Origin: Pseudomonas sp. S04
Lineage (GTDB): Bacteria > Pseudomonadota > Gammaproteobacteria > Pseudomonadales > Pseudomonadaceae
Reading direction: 5' to 3'
NCBI RefSeq assembly: GCF_009834545.1
Contig: NZ_CP019427.1
Location: 620,001 to 684,000, forward strand
Length of the DNA: 64,000 nucleotides
Below the pieces are notes generated by a model. The model was not told the DNA's origin, searched no databases, and saw nothing but the letters and a program-made list of their open reading frames with translations. Shown one piece after another: positions 17,864 to 26,400 of this stretch. Both the position numbers and the translations under genes were made by a program. Each line of letters begins with the position of its first letter. The stretch's first letter is position 1.

Positions 17864-19025
17864 CTTTTATCGACACGTACCCGTTCTTTGCCTCTCTAGC
17901 ATAGACCCGGCCTAGGATTACCGGACCGAATATCACCTCCCACACATCATCACTGATCATCTCCATTCCAATGGTCTGATGCTTAAGCACATTGGCTATA
18001 TAAATCCGCAGACCTGCTCGATTAATGATTCCATTACTATCAGCCAGGTAACACTCCACGTGGCTCGCATACCCCATTTCAGGCAACTTTTCCGGGTAAG
18101 TCCGAGTCGAGGGTGAATAGCAGGAAGCAGGCGTTTTCTGGTCAAGCGCCTCGTGCCCCCGCTCATAATTGTAGTGCTGCATAAAGCGGTCAAACTGTCT
18201 CTGCTGAGCCTCCCAAGGAATGGCGGGCGGTTGAGGCAAGGTACTTTTCAGCGTTCGGTGCATGCGTTCGTGACGCCCATTCTGGTCCGGACGGCCAGGC
18301 TCAATTCGCTCAGGAATAATCCCTAGTCGCAGCCACCATATCGACAGCTGCGACAGCCCGGCACGGCCGGTACTGGCAAATGGCACACCATTGTCAGTTC
18401 GAATACGCTCCGGCAACCCGTACTCGCGGAAAACTCGCTCAAAGGTCTGTTGGGTCTCCTTCAGATTGGTACTGGACATACTCTGGCAGGCCAGTAGAAA
18501 ACGGCTGGCGTGATCCATGATCGTCAGTGGATAGCACCAAACTCCGGCGCCCGTCAGAAACTGGCCCTTGTAGTCCGCGCTAAAGAGCTGATTAGGTTTT
18601 TCTGCCTTGCTCAAAGGTTTGGGATAGACCGCGACACGCCGTCGTACACGCTGCGGCGTAATTAAGTCGGCTGCTTTAAGGGTGTTGTAGATGGTCGTTT
18701 TTGACGGCGGATCCTGATCGGGAAAGCGCTTGAGCAAGTCATTTTGGATCTTCTTAGGCCCTGGAGTTGTTTCTCCGATAGACCGAAGCTCGATGATTGC
18801 CTGCCTAACAGCGACAGGCACCACGTAGCTCTGGTTGTGCCGGCAACGGCTGCGTTCCTCAAGCCCACTAGGCCCTTCAGCTTTGTATCGCTCGACCCAT
18901 TTATAGCCAGTCTTTCGACTGATCTCGTAGTCACTGCACAGCTTGCTGAAGGTGTGTTTGTCCGCCAGATAGGCAGCGATGAACATCACTTTTCGATCCA
19001 TAGGTTTCAGCTCTCTCCAGGGCAT
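17850..19025 (-). CDS. IS481-family transposase
   Basis: A 391-residue DDE transposase. The N-terminal HTH (FSKLCSDYEISRKTGYKWVE near 27-46) is followed by an integrase-catalytic domain with the first Asp in FSADYKGQF near 150, the second in RTDNGVPF near 213 and Glu in NGRHERMHRTLK near 257. The C-terminal NYERGHEALDQKTPA segment is typical of IS481 elements. The frame is intact. The ATG is preceded by GAGGA. The gene fills the space between the terminal inverted repeats, so the element could be active. Confidence 0.92.
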   Translation of the reverse strand: MPWRELKPMDRKVMFIAAYLADKHTFSKLCSDYEISRKTGYKWVERYKAEGPSGLEERSRCRHNQSYVVPVAVRQAIIELRSIGETTPGPKKIQNDLLKRFPDQDPPSKTTIYNTLKAADLITPQRVRRRVAVYPKPLSKAEKPNQLFSADYKGQFLTGAGVWCYPLTIMDHASRFLLACQSMSSTNLKETQQTFERVFREYGLPERIRTDNGVPFASTGRAGLSQLSIWWLRLGIIPERIEPGRPDQNGRHERMHRTLKSTLPQPPAIPWEAQQRQFDRFMQHYNYERGHEALDQKTPASCYSPSTRTYPEKLPEMGYASHVECYLADSNGIINRAGLRIYIANVLKHQTIGMEMISDDVWEVIFGPVILGRVYAREAKNGYVSIKVLPM

Positions 19026-19064
19026 GGTCAGATCCTCGCGAAATCGACCCTGCTAGTTAAAAAC

Positions 19065-19103
19065 TGTTACCTATGTGCGTGAACTGATTTGTAACCCATG
19101 TGG
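19065..19103 (-). repeat. Right terminal inverted repeat of the IS481-like element
   Basis: This is the complement of the left end: TGTTACCTATGT, 11 variable bases, then TTTGTAACCCATGTGG. Confidence 0.8.
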
Positions 19104-19307
19104 GTGAGTCATACCGGTAAAAGCGTTTTGCTTACTTTTGCGCTGTTCAAAAGTGAGCCGCCGTCAGGCGGAACCATAGGAGGCCGTTACCGCAAAAATG
19201 GATATGTACTCGACCTAATCCAACACCCCGGCCAGCCCACAGGCCGCTACAAAGTTGTGTAGATACCTATGCCGCGATGGGCGCAATGGGCGCGCCGCGG
19301 TATCGGA

Positions 19308-20582
19308 TCAATCCATCGAACCGTAACGCTTCGCCGCTTCAATCGCCAGGCCGCTGCCGATGCTGCCAAAGATGTTGCCTTCGACATGGCGGGCGTTCGG
19401 CAGCATGGCCGAGACGCTGTTGCGCAGGGCCGGAATCCCGCTCGAACCGCCAGTGAAGAACACCGTGTCCACCTGGTCGACGCTGACATTGGCGTCCAGC
19501 AACAGTTGGCTGACACTGTTGCGCACGCGCTCCAGCAGCCCATCGATGGCTGACTCGAACAACGCTCGGCTCAGCTCCACGCTCAACCCCGGCTCGATGC
19601 GGTCCAGCGGCACGTGGCGGCTGTCGGCATGGGTCAGCTGGATCTTGGTTTCTTCCACTTCCATCGCCAGCCAGTGCCCGGCGCGCTGCTCGATCAGTTT
19701 GAACAGGCGGTCGATGCCACCGGTGTCCTCGATGTCATAGCGCATGCTGCCCAACGCCAGCTGGGATTTCTGCGAGTACACCGAGTTGATGGTGTGCCAG
19801 GTTGCCAGGTTCATGTGCTGGCTGGTGGGCATGTAGGCGCCGCTTTTCATCCGGCTGCCGTAGCCGAACAGCGGCATCACGCCTTGCAGGCTCAGTTGTT
19901 TGTCGAAGTCGGTCCCGCCGACGTGCACGCCGCCGGTGGCGAGGATGTCGTCCTGGCGCTGGTCCAGGCCTCGGCGCTCGGGTGACAGGCGCACCAGCGA
20001 GAAGTCGGAGGTACCGCCGCCGATGTCGACAATCAGCACCAGCTCTTCACGCTCGATGGTCGACTCATAGTCGAAGGCAGCCGCGATCGGCTCGTACTGG
20101 AACGACACTTCCTTGAAGCCAATGGCGCGTGCCACATCCACCAGGGTGTCTTCGGCTTCCTTGTCGGCCATCGGGTCGTCATCGACGAAGAACACCGGCC
20201 GGCCCAGCACCACTTCTTCGAATTCCCGACCGGCGGCGGTCTCGGCACGCAGCTTCAACTGGCCGATGAACAGGCCCAGCAGGTCCTTGAACGGCATCGC
20301 CGTGCCCAGGACGCTGGTGTCGTGCTTGATCAGCTTGGAACCCAGGAGGCTCTTGAGGGAACGCATCAGGCGCCCTTCGTAGCCTTCCAGGTACTCGTGC
20401 AGCGCCAGGCGGCCGTACACCGGGCGGCGTTCCTCGATGTTGAAGAACACCACCGAAGGCAGGGTGATCTTGTCGTCCTCCAGCGCGATGAGCGTTTCCA
20501 TGCCAGGGCGCAGCCAGCCGACAGTGGAGTTGGACGTGCCGAAGTCGATACCGCAGGCACGAGCTGGAGATGCGTTTTTCAT
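19308..20582 (-). CDS. yegD: Hsp70-family chaperone-like protein (YegD type)
   Basis: A 424-residue actin-like ATPase. It carries phosphate-1 motif ACGIDFGTSNSTVGW near residues 9-23, phosphate-2 LIVDIGGGTSDFSLVRL near 195-211, and the adenosine-binding region VFFTGGSSGIPALR near 375-388. It is far shorter than DnaK (about 640 residues) and has no substrate-binding domain, as in E. coli YegD. The biological role is unknown. It is divergent from the heat-shock-like cbpA-cbpM pair, separated by 292 bases. Confidence 0.85.
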   Translation of the reverse strand: MKNASPARACGIDFGTSNSTVGWLRPGMETLIALEDDKITLPSVVFFNIEERRPVYGRLALHEYLEGYEGRLMRSLKSLLGSKLIKHDTSVLGTAMPFKDLLGLFIGQLKLRAETAAGREFEEVVLGRPVFFVDDDPMADKEAEDTLVDVARAIGFKEVSFQYEPIAAAFDYESTIEREELVLIVDIGGGTSDFSLVRLSPERRGLDQRQDDILATGGVHVGGTDFDKQLSLQGVMPLFGYGSRMKSGAYMPTSQHMNLATWHTINSVYSQKSQLALGSMRYDIEDTGGIDRLFKLIEQRAGHWLAMEVEETKIQLTHADSRHVPLDRIEPGLSVELSRALFESAIDGLLERVRNSVSQLLLDANVSVDQVDTVFFTGGSSGIPALRNSVSAMLPNARHVEGNIFGSIGSGLAIEAAKRYGSMD

Positions 20583-20678
20583 GTCTTTCTGGTTCCGGTT
20601 AAAAAACGGCCGCGCAGTGTATGTCAGTGCGACGCAGAATCGAAGGCCGACTATCCGCTAAATCTCAGCTTTAAGTGC

Positions 20679-20706
20679 CTTGAAAGACTATCCTTGCTCC
20701 CCAAAC
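20679..20706 (+). promoter_or_regulatory. Candidate sigma-32 (RpoH) promoter for cbpA-cbpM
   Basis: CTTGAAA (20679-20685), 13 bases, then CCCCAAAC (20699-20706) matches the heat-shock promoter consensus CTTGAAA-N13-15-CCCCATNT closely. It lies about 170 bases upstream of the cbpA start, leaving a long leader. The use of RpoH is inferred from the match. Confidence 0.65.
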
Positions 20707-20874
20707 TTACAGGCATGGCTTGGCAGCCACTGCGCGATCAACGGATTCGCCCGGCTGCCGATAAACTTCTGCTGCGCTGTCCGGTCACAACCTTGAGATC
20801 GGTCAAGCCCGCTGCGCCCCGGTGGTGCATGCTGGCAGACGGCGCGATATCGATAACGGATGGTGATTCCCGCG

Positions 20875-21816
20875 ATGGACTTCAAAGACTATTACAAGAT
20901 TCTCGGTGTCGAACCGACCGCTGACGATAAGACGATCAAGGCCGCCTATCGCAAGCTGGCGCGTAAATATCACCCTGACGTCAGCAAGGAAAAAGACGCC
21001 GAAGCCAAATTCAAGGACGCCTCGGAAGCCTATGAAGCGCTGAAAAGTGCCGACAAGCGCGCCGAGTACGACGACTTGCGCCGTTATGGCCAGCATGGGC
21101 AGCCGTTCCAGGGGCCGCCTGGCTGGCAGAGCCGTGGCGGTTTTGGCGGCGCGCAGGACAGCGGCGACTTCTCGGACTTCTTCAGTTCGATCTTCGGTAA
21201 CCGTGGCCCAGGCTTCGGTGGTGCACAGTCTGGCCGCAGCGCCGGTCGGCGAGGGCAGGACGTGGAAATGGAACTGGCGGTCTTTCTCGAAGAGACCCTG
21301 TCGAACGAGTCGAAGAAGATCAGCTTCCAGGTGCCGCAATACAACGCGGCTGGCCAGCACGTTAGCAACACGGCCAAGAGCCTCAACGTGAAGATCCCCG
21401 CCGGCGTGACCGACGGCGAGCGCATCCGCCTCAAGGGCCAGGGCGCACCGGGAATCGGTGGCGGCGCCAATGGCGACCTGTACCTGACGATTCGTTTTGC
21501 GCCGCACCCAAAATTCGACGTCGAAGGCGAGAACCTGATCATCACCTTGCCGCTAGCGCCGTGGGAGCTGGCCTTGGGTGCCGAAGTGGCGGTGCCGACC
21601 CTGACCGGCAAGATCAACCTCAAGGTCCCGGCCGGCAGCCAGAACGGCCAGCGCATGCGCGCCAAAGGCCATGGCCTGCTGAACAAGGCCGGCGAGCGCG
21701 GGTACCTGTTCGTGCAGCTCAAGGCCGTGATGCCCAAGACCTGCGACGAGGAGGTCAAGGCGCTGTGGCAGGAACTGGCGAGCAAAGCCGCGTTCAACCC
21801 GCGTGAGCACTTCTGA
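20875..21816 (+). CDS. cbpA: Curved DNA-binding protein CbpA, DnaJ family co-chaperone
   Basis: A 313-residue type II J-protein. The J domain is at residues 1-70 ([14 protein letters not shown], with the HPD tripeptide in KYHPDVSKE). A Gly/Phe-rich linker covers about 75-125, followed by two C-terminal beta-barrel substrate domains (from about 130), with no zinc finger. CbpA assists DnaK and binds curved DNA. The ATG at 20875 gives the standard family N-terminus; an in-frame ATG five codons earlier is possible. It is followed after 39 bases by cbpM, its specific modulator. Confidence 0.93.
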   Translation: MDFKDYYKILGVEPTADDKTIKAAYRKLARKYHPDVSKEKDAEAKFKDASEAYEALKSADKRAEYDDLRRYGQHGQPFQGPPGWQSRGGFGGAQDSGDFSDFFSSIFGNRGPGFGGAQSGRSAGRRGQDVEMELAVFLEETLSNESKKISFQVPQYNAAGQHVSNTAKSLNVKIPAGVTDGERIRLKGQGAPGIGGGANGDLYLTIRFAPHPKFDVEGENLIITLPLAPWELALGAEVAVPTLTGKINLKVPAGSQNGQRMRAKGHGLLNKAGERGYLFVQLKAVMPKTCDEEVKALWQELASKAAFNPREHF

Positions 21817-21855
21817 TCGAGCACATTCGAGTTCCAGAACCTGGAGTAACTGACA

Positions 21856-22161
21856 ATGAGCAGTCCCCTGATCGTTCAACTGGACATGGCGCAATTCTGT
21901 GAGGCGACCGATCTACCGGACGTCTACGTGATCGAAATCGTCGAGCACGGCATCCTCGAACCTCAGGGCGCCCAGCCCAAGGACTGGCGTTTCAACGACT
22001 ATGAACTGGCGGTCGCCAAGCGCGCCGCCAAGTTGCGCCACGACCTGGAACTGGAGTGGGAAGGCGTCGCCCTGGCGCTCGACCTGCTCGAAGAAGTGCA
22101 GCAACTGCGCGCCGAAAACCAGATGCTCAAGCAACGCCTGGCGCGGTTGGTGGTGGAGTAA
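21856..22161 (+). CDS. cbpM: Chaperone modulator CbpM
   Basis: A 101-residue MerR-like small protein. It has an N-terminal helical domain (about 8-60, with VYVIEIVEHGILEPQG) and a C-terminal helix rich in Leu and Gln (LDLLEEVQQLRAENQMLKQR). CbpM binds the J domain of CbpA and inhibits both its co-chaperone and its DNA-binding activity. It lies in the same operon as cbpA, and its stop is only 5 bases from the converging RHS gene. Confidence 0.93.
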   Translation: MSSPLIVQLDMAQFCEATDLPDVYVIEIVEHGILEPQGAQPKDWRFNDYELAVAKRAAKLRHDLELEWEGVALALDLLEEVQQLRAENQMLKQRLARLVVE

Positions 22162-22166
22162 GTGTT

Positions 22167-23072
22167 CTATTCTCTTCGCGTTCTGATACTGCCTTGAATC
22201 ATCGACAAACTGACTTTTTGCACACTGCGCTGCCTGGGGTTTCCGCTGAGGTCGTAAGTTACGGAATATTCGCGGGTGGCGCCACTTGGTAGTGTTCTCG
22301 GCGGCGGAACGGGTGCGAGTAGAGGCTCATAGGGGGGGCTGTTCCAGATCTGACGGGAACTACTAGGTTCTCCAGGTTGCTGGTCGGGACTAAGAATACC
22401 TACTTGCCCACCGGTATCATTAAAGCGGGGTAACTGTCTCTTTGGTGGAATCGGCGGAGGAGCTTCACTCCGAGTTGCGTGATCAGGAAAGTTGCGAGTG
22501 GTTTCACCCGAGTGCTTCCTGACCAATGGCGGCGTAGTTTCGGGCGCAGCCCCGCCAGGGAAGTTTGGATTGCTAATGCCCGTTTGCATTTGGTTGGCAG
22601 GTGAGGCGGGGGGAGTATCCGTAGAAGCTAGTAAAGGGGTTACGCTAGAGGTGCTGGAGGTCCTAGCCAGTGAGGTACGGCGGTTGGAGAGAAAATCCAG
22701 CAACTTAATATGCCCCGTCGGATCCGAAAAGTTCACCGGATCCCCCTCGCAATACGTATACGCATTCAACCCACCTCGTCCAAACGGGCTCCAACTGTCT
22801 GGGCTATGAAAACGCATCAGTATCGGGTTGTAAGCGCGGTAGCCATTGCCTAGCAAGTACCAGCCCAGTCGCGCTTCGCGCAGTTCACCGTTAAAACCCA
22901 GCCCCGTCGTAACTGCCTGTTGTCCGGACTGCTGGCCGTAAGGAGGGTAAGCGATAGGGTTGGTCCGATCCGCCGTAATCTCAGCGATGATCGAGCGCTT
23001 GTTATCGGTGGCCAGCAGCAGGGTTCGTGCCTGGCGCGAGCCGTCGCTACTGTCAGATCGAGAGTGGGTCAT
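22167..23072 (-). CDS. Orphan RHS-repeat-associated core domain protein with variable C-terminus
   Basis: A 301-residue protein. Residues about 15-125 form a single RHS core end, with the segments LLATDNKRSIIAEI, GFNGELREARLGWYLLGNGYRA, FHSPDSWSPFGRGGLNAYTYC and the terminal GDPVNFSDPTGH. The remaining roughly 175 residues are rich in Pro, Ser and Thr with no recognised domain. Full Rhs proteins are far larger; this short form recurs in pseudomonads, each copy with a different tail, like a polymorphic toxin tip without a delivery shell. AAGGAAGG lies 5 bases before the ATG. It converges on cbpM and is divergent from the NEL gene. Confidence 0.8.
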   Translation of the reverse strand: MTHSRSDSSDGSRQARTLLLATDNKRSIIAEITADRTNPIAYPPYGQQSGQQAVTTGLGFNGELREARLGWYLLGNGYRAYNPILMRFHSPDSWSPFGRGGLNAYTYCEGDPVNFSDPTGHIKLLDFLSNRRTSLARTSSTSSVTPLLASTDTPPASPANQMQTGISNPNFPGGAAPETTPPLVRKHSGETTRNFPDHATRSEAPPPIPPKRQLPRFNDTGGQVGILSPDQQPGEPSSSRQIWNSPPYEPLLAPVPPPRTLPSGATREYSVTYDLSGNPRQRSVQKVSLSMIQGSIRTRRE

Positions 23073-23464
23073 GACCGGCCTTCCTTGTGAAGAGGTGCGA
23101 CGCGAATCAATTTTACCGATAACGCATAACGCGGGTAACTAGCAGAACTGCTAGTAAAGCGTCACCCTTGCCACCGAAATGCACCCGTCATATCAAATCG
23201 GACCGTTCGTCGAAGGTGCTCGACATGCAAATACTACCAGGGCACCACCTCAGAACAGGAAGTAATGCTGCGCCATTGATAATGGTATCTGTCGGCTTAT
23301 TGCGCGGCGCATCCGGGCGGGTGGTATATAAGTACTTTCGGTATTCGGATAGTCGAAGATTAGCTCGTTGTTTGGCAGGTTTCCTTGCAGCTATTTGGTT
23401 TATTTATCGGCTCGGCTTTTTAGTAAGTTTGGTGCTCTTGAAAATAACGTGAGTGGATCAGACG
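23073..23464. other. Intergenic region between the divergent RHS and NEL genes
   Basis: A 392-base, comparatively AT-rich gap. It contains a perfect 18-base palindrome (23138-23155) near the RHS start and a hydrophobic but start-poor open frame (23168-23452) that I do not accept as a gene. I saw no clear hrp-box in front of the NEL gene. Confidence 0.5.
23138..23155. promoter_or_regulatory. Perfect palindrome upstream of the RHS gene
   Basis: ACTAGCAG-AA-CTGCTAGT is centred about 75 bases upstream of the RHS start codon. It is a plausible operator site; no regulator is identified. Confidence 0.35.
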
Positions 23465-26400
23465 ATGGCTGAGTTAAATAAACCGTTTGCAAGTAGTGCT
23501 GAAACTGCGCTCGCTGAGGATAAAGGGCCTCACTATGATTATGTAAAGAATAAACTGCCTGCTTGGCTTTTGCAGGCAACACCACAAAGACGCAGGGAAC
23601 TGCGCGATGCCGGGTTGGCTAGGCCCAGCCGGCACGAAGCTGCAACCCAGGATCACCAGGCTGCTTTCAAACGTAGCAGTCGGCAGAGTTACGCTACGCA
23701 AAATACGCTCGATCAGATGCTGGTCAACCTGCAGGACGTCAAGGCCTTTTCCCGCCCACTCCTGACGGCTGCAATTATGCAGAAGTTCAACGTCTCGGTG
23801 GATGTTGATAATACGCTGTTATCCTACGCGGTCTCGAACCCCGAACCCTTTGCCGACGATATTCGATTAACCAGCAGTCTGCTGGATGCGGCCCTGCATA
23901 ACTTTACCGAGGCTGACGAAGATGACACTTATGCTGCAACGCGCAGCAGTAATAGTGTGCTGCTGCTTTCACCGCAAGGAAGGTTGCCATTTACCGTTGA
24001 ACAATTTGCCGCGTTGTCTCGACAGTTGGACTTGGGTGCCAAGTATCAGGCGCATATCAAGAGCGCACTGGGTATCGCCGAGGTCGTGGCTGAAGGTGTC
24101 TTGAAGGCCAGGGTCATACTGAGTCAACAACATGCGTTCAGTGCGGCCATCGATCTTGCGCGAATGCAGGGTGATATCGACAGGGTCACACCCGATTCAA
24201 CTATTTATGACCTGCTCATCCGGGTCCGGGACAACCCTCACGACCTGACTCTGGATGGCAAGCCTGTGCAATTCAACGGGCTGAAACTGCTCGGGGAAAC
24301 CGGGTTGATCGGCGTGGTACTTATTGGGCCGGACCGCATTAGCAGTGAATCGGTGCAGCGCCTGGTTGTGTACATTCCGCATGACCCGATCAGCCCGATC
24401 AAGGAGTACCCATCGGCGCAGCATTTCCACAGCGAGTTGCGTGATCGATTGCGTGACCCTGGCTATCAGGAATTTTTCAGTCGGTTTGTCAGGCAGGAAG
24501 ACAAGGCGCGTTTTTTCAGGCGGTTGAATGATCGGCTGACGCCGCTTAAACCGCAGCCCAACGGCCGTGTTTATATAAGAACTCCAGATCCTGAGGCCAG
24601 GATCCATATGGAGGAAACGCCGGTTTTAGGGGCGCTTTGGGTTTTTCTCTTCGACCAGCAACTGAACAAGCTCCTCAACGATGCAGCGTTTGTCGCAGTG
24701 TCCACGGCAGATGTTGATGCGCAGGCGCGTACTGACAAACTGCTCGGTTATCTGGGTACGGCGCTGGCGGTCCTCAATGTCGTTGCGTTGTTTGTCCCGC
24801 CCCTGGGTGTGGCGATGATGGCTGTGATGGCGACGCAACTGACCTATGAGGTGGTAGAAGGCGTCGAGGCATTGGCGCAGGGCGATACGGATGAGGGTTT
24901 TATCTATCTGATGGATGTTGCACAAAACCTCGCTCAGCTAGCGCTCCTGGCCGCGGTTGGTGCTGAGGGCGCAGAACCAGTTACCCCCCTCAAGCGCTCG
25001 CCGTTTGTCGATAGTTTGCAACAGGTCACCTTGCCGGATGGAGAGACTCGGTTGTGGAAACCCGATCTAAAACCCTACGAGCACACGGGAGCATTGCCGG
25101 CAGGTCTGAAGCCCGATGACTTGGGGTTGCTGCATCACGATGGCCAGGCGTTCCTGGTCCTGGGAGATAAGTGCTACAGGGTGAAAATGGACCCTGTCAG
25201 CGGCCAGTACCGGGTCGTGCATCCTGTCAGGGCAAATGCCTATGGGCCTGAACTCAACCACAACGGTTTCGGTGCCTGGAGCCATGAAGTGGAGCAGCCT
25301 CGGACCTGGCAGGGCCGCGAATTGATGCAGCGGATAGGGCATGGTGTCCGCGAGTTCAGTGACGCCGAGCTTGAACAGATTCGCCATGTCAGCGGCATCG
25401 ATGAGGGCGTCTTGCGTCGAATGCACGTCGAGAACGAACCACCTGCACCGATGCTGGCCGATACGATCAGTCGATTTCAGGCGTACAGGCAGGTCGAGGA
25501 ATTTATCGCCGATATGAAGAGCGCCTCATCCAGCGCTTCTGCAACCGATCATTCGATCAATCAGTTGCATGTCCTGACGCGGTATGGCACGTGGCCGGAC
25601 ACGGTATCGGTACGGATCATCGATGCGCAGGCGAAGACCCTCTGGGAATACGTCAATCCCCAGGGTGTACAGGGCAAAGTGCGGATCGTGCAGATCCATG
25701 ATGCGCAGGTTCGAGGGGGGCGACTGCTGAAAACGCTCCTGGAAAGTCTCACTGAAAGTGAAACCGATGTTGTGCTTGGCCAAGCGCCTGGGGCCCCGCG
25801 GGAAGTTCTGGAAAAACGCATCGAGAGACTGCGCGAGCGCATTGCTCGTGTTGCCGAAAGCCATAAGGTCGAGTTCTTCAATGATATCTACAACGCCAGG
25901 ACCGACAGCAGCGATCCACGGCTCAGTCTGATCAAGTCGCGCTTTTCCAACGTACCCACGAGCGTGATTGAACAGTTGCTGGCCGAAGCCAGCCCTGGTG
26001 AGCGTCAGCAAATGGCCAAATGGGACTTTGCCGACAAGTTGCAAACCAAGCCCATACCCCTGCGCCTGGCGGAAGAACTGCGCTGGATCCAGCGCGAGGT
26101 GCGTCTGTCACGAACCTACGAGGGTTTTTACCTGGACGATTTGATGGGGCAGGACGCAGAGACGCTGGTACTCAACTCACTGAAAAAGCTGCCAGGCTGG
26201 TCGGATGATTTGCGCATTGAGGTTCGAGACGGCTCGTTCAGCGGTGCGCTGCGGGCCAGTGTCGGTCCCCAGAGTGCTGAAAGCTCAAAGGTGCTGGTGC
26301 GTAATGACCAAGGGCGGTACGAGGCCCGAGATCAGAATAATGAGCATTTGCACGGGGCCGATGATCTTTATGCTGCTCTTCAGCATGCCTTGCCGGATAC

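Larger units (their letters stand above)
17812..19118. mobile_element. IS481-like insertion sequence within the palindromic repeat
   Basis: One transposase gene fills the element. Its ends carry matched, two-part inverted repeats with identical spacing: CCACATGGGTTACAAA (17825-17840) and ACATAGGTAACA (17852-17863) on the left, and their complements at 19088-19103 and 19065-19076 on the right. The interruption of the host repeat places the outer boundaries near 17812 and 19118. I could not identify a convincing target-site duplication, so these limits are approximate to within several bases. Confidence 0.75.
17151..19272. repeat. Large palindromic intergenic repeat interrupted by an IS element
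   Basis: The outer ends GCATAGGTATCTACAC (17151-17166) and its complement (19257-19272) are inverted. A nearly perfect arm of about 90 bases, 17250-17339, pairs with 19122-19211. Inside are three further stems: 17381-17406 with 17463-17487, 17487-17523 with 17634-17669, and 17678-17692 with 17750-17764. Without the insertion the right arm would run from about 17811 straight to about 19119, so the intact unit would be roughly 800 bases. I recall this sequence as a recurrent intergenic repeat in P. fluorescens genomes. No gene of its own is visible, so it looks like a long non-autonomous, cruciform-capable element. Confidence 0.85.

Noticed and set aside
23168..23452. Hydrophobic open frame of about 94 codons upstream of the NEL gene
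   Set aside because: No ribosome site, unusual composition, and it occupies the expected promoter region; only the last part is hydrophobic.
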